Part shown: in pieces, positions 11,710-20,834 of the stretch
How the letters are laid out: every line of letters begins with the position of its first letter
Position numbering within the stretch: the stretch's first letter is position 1
Assembly (NCBI GenBank): GCA_036971615.1
Contig: JAYKKR010000008.1
Span: forward strand, 496,001 to 560,000
Length of the DNA: 64,000 bases
Source: Amyloporia xantha
Lineage: Eukaryota > Basidiomycota > Agaricomycetes > Polyporales > Adustoporiaceae
Reading direction: 5' to 3'
Notes under the pieces: generated by a model
The model's input: only the letters and a program-made list of their open reading frames with translations
Databases searched by the model: none
Told to the model about the DNA's origin: nothing
Translations under genes and position numbers: made by a program

Positions 11710-12552
11710 GCTGCCAAACATCCAGGCTCCTGCCCATCCGCACTTCAGGAGTTGGGGGGCCCATCCGAGGGTGGTACTCTATGCTGTATCCTAGAATAGC
11801 ACGCACGTGAACATCAGGTGACATACACGTGACCAATTCAAACTCCCCACTCTTATCCCCCTCCAACTCCCTACGGCGGCTGGCAGAAAACATGAGTAAA
11901 CAACGGCGACCGGGCTGCAAAGATCCTCGATCAGGAAGGAGGTACCGCCGATGAAATGCTATTTTCCTCAGTAGCATGGGGCTCAGACTGCACTGGAAGA
12001 CACTAGGACTTTGCTATGTCTCTGTATTTTTTCCTGTGTCCTCTCAGATATGATATGCTTACTTATAAAACACAGATACATTTATTTGTCCCTTCTTCCG
12101 CACTTTCTTGACTACAACTCAAGTGTATTCGCCAGTCTGGAAGCATTGAAGAGTCTCCATCGTGGGGTTTTCCCATCATTGAAGCAGAGGTATGATTCAT
12201 ACCTGCATAGCAATTTTTATATATGCTCAAAAGGGCTAAAACCAGTTCATTCACCATCCCATTCAGTCTCGAGCACCTACACCCACAAGCCGCCACCAGA
12301 AATCCTGGGGCCACCACCTTCCAAATTGAGGCGACACCCCTCCGCGCCCCATTGTTTACTCATGTTTTCTGCCAGCTGCTGTAGGGAGTTGGGGGCAAAT
12401 AAGAGTGGGGAGTTTAAAATTGACGGGGATCAAAAAATTGTGGCTGAAGTGGCGGAAGTGGCTGAACAGGATAGAGCATTGTACTACGCCCTCGGATGAA
12501 GGCCCCCATCGACCGGAAGAAAGGGTGGGCAGGAGCCTGCCAAACATCCTCA
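11710..12552. repeat. Foldback element with 200 bp imperfect inverted arms
   Basis: The left arm (about 11,710-11,912) and right arm (about 12,345-12,552) are inverted imperfect copies. Shared landmarks are GGCTCCTGCCCA, CATCCGAGGG, CTCCCCACTCTTAT and CTGGCAGAAAACATGAGTA. The arms enclose about 430 bases of unrelated sequence with no convincing coding region. It resembles a foldback or MITE-like non-autonomous element; I could not define a target duplication. Confidence 0.6.
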
Positions 12553-12656
12553 ACGATGCAATCATGGCTTACAGGCAAGCCCAGCAAAATTTAGGGCACG
12601 GTGAAATTGGGATTGTGGTCTATTTGACGGTAACATCAGCACTTTTGCATATTCCT

Positions 12657-12838
12657 GACACCCTGACAGCCCTGACATAATTTCGTCAGGCTGTCAGAGC
12701 CGTCAGGCCACAGGGACATTAGTTTAAAACTGAACATAATATGGAAAATAAAATGCACTCATACAGAATTGAACCCCAAGACTTTGACAAACAAGAAGTA
12801 AACATTAAGTATGACCACTACACCACAAGACCATAAAT
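12657..12838 (-). mobile_element. SINE-like unit with tRNA-like head
   Basis: Read on the minus strand from 12838, the head has an A-box-like GTGGTGTAGTGGTCAT and, about 50 bases on, a B-box-like GGGGTTCAATTC, as in tRNA-derived SINEs. The body continues TGCATTTTATTTTC and ends in a region of repeated CTGACAG/CTGTCAG words near 12,657-12,715. The cloverleaf does not close, so this is not a functional tRNA gene. The SINE label is an inference from the promoter boxes and from the homologous copy at 13,141. Confidence 0.45.
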
Positions 12839-13140
12839 ATATCAAACTACTTAAACATTATGCTCTGAAGTTTCTCCAAGGGTTTCAATCTATTTGGACT
12901 TCAACAAATTTCGACTTTTTGACTTCTTTTGTATTGAGTCAAATTAAGCCAGATTAGGGAAATACCAGTCCAGATACAGAACTATGCAATGTTGATTATC
13001 TTCAAAACAATGTCAAATAGTATTGCATAGACACCACCATTATAATATATCAGGTTGCATGTAATTCCAAGCCTTGTTAGAGTGAAGACCCTTGAAGATT
13101 AATTAGGATATATTGATTGAATAGTCAGCCTTAGAGAAGC

Positions 13141-13330
13141 TGTTATGGTGGAGTGGTTGTGTTGCATTTATATTTGTCATGTATATTAATGTATGAGTTC
13201 AATTCCTCCTACTGGCATTTTATTTTCGGAGTTTTACTTAGTTCTCTGACAAATACTGACAGCCCTGAGCATCCTGACGGGTTTTTTCTGATATACTATC
13301 TAACCCAAACTGACAGCTGGTGTCCTGATC
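13141..13330 (+). mobile_element. SINE-like unit, divergent partner
   Basis: This plus-strand unit starts TTATGGTGGAGTGGTT (A-box-like), has GAGTTCAATTCC (B-box-like) about 50 bases later, then GGCATTTTATTTTC, and ends in CTGACAG-type words at 13,247-13,330. It shares head, post-B-box sequence and tail vocabulary with the minus-strand unit at 12,657-12,838. The two heads point away from each other across about 300 bases of AT-rich sequence. Confidence 0.45.
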
Positions 13331-13451
13331 TATGAATATCGTTCACGCTTTGCTTGACTGGAAGGTGACAAACTGAGATTAGATTGCAAGCTAAGAGTAG
13401 TCTGTGCAAGTGAGATAGTGATATGAAAGGAAAAACCTGAATAGTGATGGT

Positions 13452-14502
13452 TGTTAGGAACCAGGGTAGTACTAGTACCTAAGCTCGTATACCGGTAACA
13501 GATATGATAATAGAAATACTTAGACTGTAAGCTTTGAATCCTAATGGCTAGTTAGGAGTTGAATGCCGGTATACCAAGTAAGAAGTATAAGACCGAAGGG
13601 TCTTATGTTAGAGAGCAGCGTGAGCCTAAGAGTATCGCTCAAGACCGAAGGTCGTTAGGTTAAGACCAACTTAGAGAGATACCGCTTATGTTCACGCAGA
13701 GATAAGGTTTAAAGGTAGAACTTCCTAAACAAAGATAACTCAAATCCTTCGCAAGTATTGTTGCCAGACCAAGGGCTTTAGGTAGCGCGAAGCAATACCG
13801 AAGACCGCTACTTAGCGCGAAGCTATAAGTAGTTTGTCAAGTCTGGGATAGATCTCTTTACCAGCGCGTAGCTATGGTAAGATCTACAATGATATTTGAA
13901 GGAGACAAGGTCTCGTTGTGCTAAGAGCTCAGAGGTAAAATAGATTGCTCAAAACCGAAGACCGTCGGTCTTCTTAAATACAAATGAGAAATGCTAGAAC
14001 CTTCTAAACATGCGTAGTCCGTAAGTCTACACTACACTGCCCAATACCTGTGCAGTTATTGTCCTTTACGCACTGCATTGAATACTCACTGAAACCGCGC
14101 TGCTATCCTCGTGTGGCGGAGTGGCGCACCTCGGCCATTCATCGGTCTTGTCTCAGTCTTCCCCAATCCATTGAGTGGGATCGGTCCGCTCTCCATAGGT
14201 CGGATCGTGCTACCGGTCCTCGAGGTGTTTCACGGGACTCGACCTCTCACGCGAAGTGTGTGCGTTTGTGGGTCCCGAGGATCCGCTTTCCTCCAAGAAG
14301 GGCATGGAGGACTACCCATTGAGCGGGAGACCGAGTCATTGTCTCAAAGAGTATCGGTTTCGCACGCAAGTATGTGCGCTTGCAGATCTTGTTGATCCGC
14401 GCGGTCTTGGAGGGTAGTGAAGGACTACCCGTTGATGGAAGACCGAGTCCTTTCTGGGAAAGAACTCGATTATAAGAAGGTCAAGCTGGAATATCCATAA
14501 CA
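13452..14502. mobile_element. Solo LTR A (1.05 kb family)
   Basis: This 1051 bp block begins TGTTAGGAAC and ends ATATCCATAACA, giving TGTTA...TAACA ends. It is flanked by ATGGT on both sides (13447-13451, 14503-14507). It is clearly related over its full length to solo LTR B at 15,535-16,595. It has no coding region and contains many short palindromic words such as AAGACCGAAGG...CTT and TTAGCGCGAAGCTATAA. The parent element is not in this window. Confidence 0.85.
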
Positions 14503-15534
14503 ATGGTGGACGGAAAGAGGTAATGAGCGAACGTGATTAGTGAACGGATTACATAAGACGCAAGTAGTAGTGAACGCAAGCACTGGCATAGGCGACGAAA
14601 GAGAAATGAAAACAGCAGACAAAAGAGTACTCGCAAAAGGGTGTGGGCAAAAGCCAGTCGGGCTTCCCGATGCAGAACAAAGAACCATGGCCTGTTATAA
14701 AATGATCCTGGTGAGCAGCAATCCCCAAAGGAAATAGGAGTCCAACGACGCATCTGCCGAGCCTGGATCCCCTACGCACTAGGAGGTGGACGACATACCT
14801 TAACGAACTGGAGGCATGGTGTAGCGGACAAAATTGTCAAGCAGTGCTGGCTCTGCTTGCATGTAAGGAGCCATTATCTCGGCATGCTTGCGCAGGTATA
14901 GGGTGAATGCCTCACTGGCCCATCGTCCCTTCGCCTTGACGACGTCAAAAGGAACCCCTCGCAACAGATATTCAAGTGTTCCGCCAATTCGAATACCATG
15001 TCCCTGTAAAGGCTCCAAGCCTGCATCTTGCACCGCCTTCTGAATCCGAGTCAGGAATTTGGACTTGGTGAGTGGCCGTGACGAGCCATTGAAACAGTAT
15101 GCAAACAGTGGGGATGTCAGCGAAAGAGTATTGACGTGCAAGTGATTGTCGAGAGCCAACTGAGGATCACTGATGCCATTCTGGTGTGCCCAGTAGATCT
15201 CTTCGCCGTGGACAGCTGCCTTGGTGCGAGGAAGAAAAAATGTGGTTTGCTCCAAACCGTTGCGGTTGTGCACCAGACGCACGTCGGATCGTTTGACATG
15301 CGATGCGGACTCAAAGGACTGAAGAGTCTTGGTGGTTACCTCACCTATACGGGCAACAGCATAGAAAGCAGTGGTGAGACATGCCCAGACAGCAGCGTCG
15401 AGATGAGTATCTATGTCGAGCTGGTCCCGTATCGCACCCAGAATCGTGACTGTGTAAGGCAATCGCTTCTTGCGCTTAGACTCGGGAGGGGCATGCACCG
15501 CCGCACCCTTCAGCAAGGTGTCCATCTTGGCCGT

Positions 15535-16595
15535 TGTTAAGAACTAGGGTAACACTAGTACCTAAGCTTGTATATCAGTAGTAATAGATAGAGATGGAAA
15601 TACTTATGGGTTTGAAGCGAAGACTCAGGTAGTCTTCAGAGGTTTAATACCGATATACCGAGTAAGTAACGTAAGACCGAAAGGTCTTAGTGCTTGAAGA
15701 CAGTAAGTTTAAATGGTATCGATTAAGACCGAAGGTCGTAGGCTTAAGACCGTCTTAAGGCGATACCGCTTGGAGCGCACACAGTGATAAGTTTGAGGTA
15801 AAGAGTAAAGACTTCCTATTACAAGATAACTCAATTCCTTCGCAAGTATTGTTGCCAGACCAAGGACTTAGGTAGCGCAGGGCAATACCGAAGGCCACTA
15901 CTTAGCGCGAAGCTATAAGTAGCTTGTCAAGTCTGGGATAGATCGGTTTACCAGCGCGTAGCTATGGTAAGATCTACAATAGTAATTGAAGGAGACAAAG
16001 TGTCGTTGTGCTAAGAGCTTTTAAGGGTAAAATGGATTGCTCGAAACCGAAGACCGTTGGTCTTCTTAAATACAAGTGAGGTATACTAGAAGGTTCCTTA
16101 ACATGCCGTATCCTACAAGCTATTGTACACTGCCTTATACCTATGCTCCTATTGTTCTCACTTCACCGCATGGGATCCTATGTGAGACCGCACCATTACC
16201 TGCCATCCTAGAGTGGCATCCCTCGGTCATCCCTCGGTCTTGCTTCGGTCTCGAGCAAGCCCTATGCAAGACCGGTCCGTATCTCCTTACTCGGCTCAAG
16301 ATACCGGTCCTCGTGGGTTTCACGGGATTCGGTATCTTGCGTTCTCTGTAGGCGTTTGTGGGTCCCTGAGATCCGCTTGCGCTAGAGAAAGTAATTCAAG
16401 AGTTCCAGCGGGATAGGTTACTAAGTCACTTTCCTAAACGAGACACGGTCTCACACGCGAAGCAAGAGGGTTAGCTGATACCGGCGTTCCGTTAGGTCTT
16501 GGACAGGTAGTGAAGGACTACCCGTTAGTTGGGGACCGAGCTGCACACCAGTGGTCTCGGTCTTAAAAGGAGACTAACCTACGATATCCATAACA
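15535..16595. mobile_element. Solo LTR B inserted in the recombinase gene
   Basis: This 1061 bp block has TGTTAAGAAC at one end and ATATCCATAACA at the other, with GCCGT at 15530-15534 and 16596-16600. It is a diverged relative of solo LTR A. It separates the core-binding and catalytic parts of the tyrosine recombinase, and deleting it together with one GCCGT restores the frame. It contains the same set of short hairpin-forming words as copy A. Confidence 0.9.
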
Positions 16596-16853
16596 GCCGT
16601 GTTGAGCCGCCATGGCTGCCCGTGTAGAATGTGCCAAGCACGAACACCATAAAGGTAATTTGAAAGTGTTTGTGCCGAGTATGCACCCACCAGTGTTGCG
16701 ATAAACGAAGCGAGAAGCAGGCTGCTCGTGGGTGCCCGATCTGCCTCAGGAATGTCCTTCTCATCGCAGATGACGTGGTAGATCAAAATGCCTGAACCAT
16801 AGGTTTCCAGAGTTCCTTCGGCCCAGCCTGAGCTGAGAATATGCTGGATGCGC

Positions 16854-17938
16854 TGATAGGCGCCAAGCCCCTCTGGGCCCCGATAGAGCTCTTTTCGGCA
16901 ATCGCATCCCGCCCGGCACTTCGGCTCAGTCACCCAAGCCTTCGATTTCGCCTTCGACGTCTTTCGAGGCTACGCATGTGACCCCCGACGCTCAGTATCC
17001 TTCGACACTCTTCGACGTCTTCTACCGCTCTCTACGCTTGCTCGAAGCTCGGCGCGGTCGTTACGAGGCCTCGCCCTCAGATCCAGGACCATCTCCCGCA
17101 TTCGGCGTACAATAGTGCCACTCGACGCCGCTCGTCCAACGCGTGCATCGCTTCGTGCCACACCGACGCGTCCGGTCTTTCCCGATTAGGTATCGAACCT
17201 CGCGGCGTGCCTTCGACGACGGATACCGGTCCGAAGTGTCTCGTATGTTTCTCTTCATCTCCGCGTTCGGCATGACGTCACTCTACCGATGGCCTCGATA
17301 CGTGCCACTCGGTGAGGCGGACTCGTGTAGGACAATGCAAAGTCACTCGTACTAGTGTGCCACTCTCGATAGTCGTAGCGTTCCGTTTCGTAGTATAAAA
17401 CATGTCGTATTTCTCTCTCAAATACAAGTTCCTTTTCCCCCTCGAGTTCAGAGCTCATAAGTCGAGTTCGCCCTGCGTCTAAGTCCTCTACTGCGTCACT
17501 TCGTTCTTCGCTGCGTTACTTCGAAACTTCGTCTACTGCGTCCACTCGTCGATACCGTCTCGTCGAACCTTTGATCTTACAATCGACTTCGACTATTGTC
17601 GAAGAACTGCGTTGCGCCTCGAACCGCGTTACAGCTAAGTCCTCCCCCTCGAAGCGTTTCGATTCCTTCTACGTGACATCGAAGAGCTCTATCTGAGCTT
17701 CGATCGTCTCTACCGAGTCCCGCTAACTACCCACAGCCCTCGAGTAGCTTCGACGACGTGTCGAGCTACCTTGTACCGTTCCCTAGCGTTCGTAGCCTTT
17801 TTCGAAGGCGTTTCTCGTGTTCACTCGAACCGCGGGACACCTTGCTGCTAACTCCCCTCTCACTAAGACTATAATCCGTCTCTCTAGTCCCTTTAGGTCG
17901 CACCCAGGTTAGGGGTTAGGGTTTCGTAGGTCGTATCA
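16854..17938 (+). repeat. Gypsy-1 5' LTR
   Basis: This 1085 bp LTR has TGATAGG at the start and TCGTATCA at the end. A promoter-like GTAGTATAAAACATG lies near 17,390. The last 30 bases contain GGTTAGGGGTTAGGG, two telomere-like words. It is repeated at 26,595-27,678. Confidence 0.95.
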
Positions 17939-17942
17939 TTTC

Positions 17943-17960
17943 TGGAGCCCACCGCGAGGG
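17943..17960 (+). other. Gypsy-1 primer-binding site
   Basis: TGGAGCCCACCGCGAGGG starts four bases after the LTR end. It begins with TGG, the complement of a tRNA 3' CCA, as expected. Exactly the same sequence follows the 5' LTR of Gypsy-2 on the other strand, so the two families use the same primer tRNA. I cannot name that tRNA from memory. Confidence 0.75.
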
Positions 17961-18545
17961 GATTTCAGGCAAGAATTCGCCGCTTTCGGGTTTCCGAAAA
18001 CGTCTCCAGTACTCACCCGCTCGCAAGCGCGTGAGGCTGCTAGTCGCAGCGCCAGCGAAAACCTCGACAGCTCCTCTCGAACACTCTCGACTCCCTCTCC
18101 GACAATTCCCGGTAACTTCGACCGCGACGAAGAAGACGAGATCGACCAAGAACTCCAGGACGACTTCGACGAAGAACCGATCCCTTCGACCTCCGAAGAA
18201 CGCACTTCGTCCCCCGAGCTTCTAGGACTCACTACTTCCGACTACGCCACTTCGTCTCCCGATCTCTTCGATCAATCCGGATCTTCGCCCGAACCCGAGG
18301 ATCCCATCTCATCGACTTCGAATCTCGTACTTCCGACTCCGTCTTCTTTTCGCGCCCACGCTCAGCCATCCATCGCATCTTCTTCGCGACTTCCAGTCGT
18401 ACCTACATCCAATCTGGCACCTCCGCCAGCATCTGCACCTTCGAACGCAGCTTCGAACTCCAACCCCGCACCGCTCGCACCAACGAATCCTTCGACTTCT
18501 ACCGCGTCCTCTTCGAACCCAGCTCCTACTTCTAACACTACGAAC

Positions 18546-20834
18546 ATGAGTCAGAACGCGAACCCACCGTTGATGCCCCCGCGCGGTCATTCGACGGCAC
18601 CGAGCTTCGACCCGTCGGAAGTCCGTTCGCTTCGGCGTTACTTCCAGGATCTCGAGGCGTTGTTCGCCCGGTGTCAGATTACCGACAACGCGGCCAAGAA
18701 ACAGTGGGCCATTCGGTACCCTTCGATCGACGTCGCCGACTTGTGGGAAACCATCGAGTCCTTCGTCGACGTAAACAAGAGCTACAACGAATGGAAAGCA
18801 GACGTACGAGCACTCTATCCTGGCGCCGACGACACGCGGAAATGGTCGTTGGCAGATATGGATCAGCTCATCGGAGAACGCGCTCGTATCGGGATTCACA
18901 ACGCGGCAGATCTAGGCTGCTACTACCGCGACTTCATGGCCATTACGAAACATCTCATCGCACAGAACCGTCTCTCTACTATCGAACAAAGCCGCGCATT
19001 CCTTCGAGGGTTCCAGCCAGCGTTGCTCACGCGGCTCGAGACTCGACTCCATCTCAAGCACCCCGATCACTACGCCGACGACCCGTACACCATGGCAGAA
19101 ATTCACGCGGCGGCGACTTTCATTTTACACGGTACTTCGAGCACCCCTACGACAGCGGCTAACCAGCCAATCGCCTCGACATCGAACGCTTCTACCACGG
19201 TGCCCCCCGGGATGATCAAGACCGAAGACATCTCGATGATCATCGAGAGCCTGTCGAAGACGATCGCGACGCTCATCCAGCCAACGGCGCATGCTACGCA
19301 CAACCACGCCCCCGCCCCGAGACAACAAGCCGCCGCTCACGTCCACGTCCACGAGAACGGCGAAACCGAGCAGACATGCCACTACTGCGGCAATCGTGGC
19401 TGCAGGGTAGGCACCTGCGAGTTCGCGGCAATCGACATTCGGGAAGGCAAGTGCAAGCGGAACACCGAAGGCAAGATCGTCCTCCCGAACGGTAGCTTCT
19501 GCCCTCGAACGATCCCTGGTCTCACAATACGAGATCGAATATACGAATGGCATCGAAGAAATCCCGCAGCACCCGCCGCTCCGACAATGCTCTTCGAGAT
19601 CGACGACCGATCGACCGTACAGACGTTCACGCTCAACACCAGCGGAAGGATTGAGGCGCTAGAACGAGAACTCCTCCAGCTTCGGAAGCGAAGGGAGGTC
19701 TTCGACGGCGTCGAGATTCTCCAGCGGAAGAAGCCTACGACGACGGCGGTCCCGAAGAACGCGGAAGCCTCGGGATCGGGTACATCGAAGGAAGCGGCGG
19801 CACCCTCGAGCACTTCAACAAGCACGGCCCCGCCTCCGACAATACCAGCAGCATCACCCGCGCCATCTTCACCATCTACGCAGTCAACTTCGCATCCTAC
19901 TACGACAGCACCACCAGTACATCCCTTCGCCAACGCTCGCGACGCAACCTACGCCCCGCCGAACGTTCGAAACTTCGCAACACCGCCGAAGCCCTCGAAC
20001 GACAGGGGCAAGGAACCTGCGTACAAGACCATCGTCCCTATTATCCAGCCGAAGCTCGCCGAGGAGATCTTTCAGCGTTCGATGAAGTCGCAGTTCGTCA
20101 CGCTGACCCCCGAAGAGCTTCTTTCGATCGCGCCGGACGTTCGAACCAAGTACCGCGACGCCGTCACCCCGAAGCGAGTCTCGACGGAACCCGTCGCGTC
20201 AGCCCACATCATAGAAGTCGCCGAAGACGAGGTGATCTCGATCAACCAGCTTTCGTGTTCGGGCGCGACGCTGGAACCCGGTGCTACGATCGTCCCCGAC
20301 CCCTACGAAACGTACTTGAAGCATGTCCCCCAAGGCGAATATCCCGCAGAATTTACTGTCGCCCGGGATTCGAACGCGATCCGTTCGATCATCGCTCTGA
20401 TCGACAACAAGGAGCAAATCGAGTGCATCGTCGATCCCGGCTCGCAAATCGTCGCAATGTCAGAAGAGATCTGTCTCGGCCTCAACCTCCTCTTCGACCC
20501 GACCATTCAGCTAAACATGCAATCGGCGAACGGCGAGGTAGACCGATCGTTGGGCCTCGTTCGAAACGTTCCTTTCCGTATCGGTGAGATCGTTCTATAC
20601 CTCCAGGCTCACGTTATTCGCAATGCAGCCTACGACATTCTCCTCGGCCGACCCTTCGACGTGCTCACGCAGAGCGTCGTCAAGAACTTCGCCGACGAGA
20701 ACCAGACCATCACGATCTTGTGTCCGAACACCGGCGAAACGGTTACGATCCCGACGTACGCGCGAGGAAGATCGCGAGGCCAGCAGCATCCTTTCGGGTG
20801 TCGCAAGCCGCATTTTCTCGCTTCGAGGAATTGA
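18546..20834 (+). CDS. Gypsy-1 Gag-protease
   Basis: The frame of 762 codons starts at the first ATG of the element's transcript region. The capsid-like part holds a helical RRYFQDLEALF and LYPGAD block (residues 25-120). It is followed by a Cys-rich zinc-knuckle-like motif, CHYCGNRGCRVGTC (near residue 278), a Pro/Ser/Thr-rich linker, and a retropepsin-like domain with the active-site DPGSQIVAMS (about residue 641). Gag packages the RNA into virus-like particles and the protease matures them. The same frame is open and coding-like for about 210 further codons upstream (17,913-18,545) but contains no ATG, see findings. It overlaps pol by 115 bases. Confidence 0.92.
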   Translation: MSQNANPPLMPPRGHSTAPSFDPSEVRSLRRYFQDLEALFARCQITDNAAKKQWAIRYPSIDVADLWETIESFVDVNKSYNEWKADVRALYPGADDTRKWSLADMDQLIGERARIGIHNAADLGCYYRDFMAITKHLIAQNRLSTIEQSRAFLRGFQPALLTRLETRLHLKHPDHYADDPYTMAEIHAAATFILHGTSSTPTTAANQPIASTSNASTTVPPGMIKTEDISMIIESLSKTIATLIQPTAHATHNHAPAPRQQAAAHVHVHENGETEQTCHYCGNRGCRVGTCEFAAIDIREGKCKRNTEGKIVLPNGSFCPRTIPGLTIRDRIYEWHRRNPAAPAAPTMLFEIDDRSTVQTFTLNTSGRIEALERELLQLRKRREVFDGVEILQRKKPTTTAVPKNAEASGSGTSKEAAAPSSTSTSTAPPPTIPAASPAPSSPSTQSTSHPTTTAPPVHPFANARDATYAPPNVRNFATPPKPSNDRGKEPAYKTIVPIIQPKLAEEIFQRSMKSQFVTLTPEELLSIAPDVRTKYRDAVTPKRVSTEPVASAHIIEVAEDEVISINQLSCSGATLEPGATIVPDPYETYLKHVPQGEYPAEFTVARDSNAIRSIIALIDNKEQIECIVDPGSQIVAMSEEICLGLNLLFDPTIQLNMQSANGEVDRSLGLVRNVPFRIGEIVLYLQAHVIRNAAYDILLGRPFDVLTQSVVKNFADENQTITILCPNTGETVTIPTYARGRSRGQQHPFGCRKPHFLASRN

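Noticed and set aside
12745..12838. Possible functional tRNA gene
   Set aside because: A- and B-box-like words are present but acceptor and anticodon stems do not pair; kept as a SINE-like head.
18671..19162. Plus-strand frame of 163 codons inside Gypsy-1 gag
   Set aside because: Arg-rich shadow frame of gag with no own signals.
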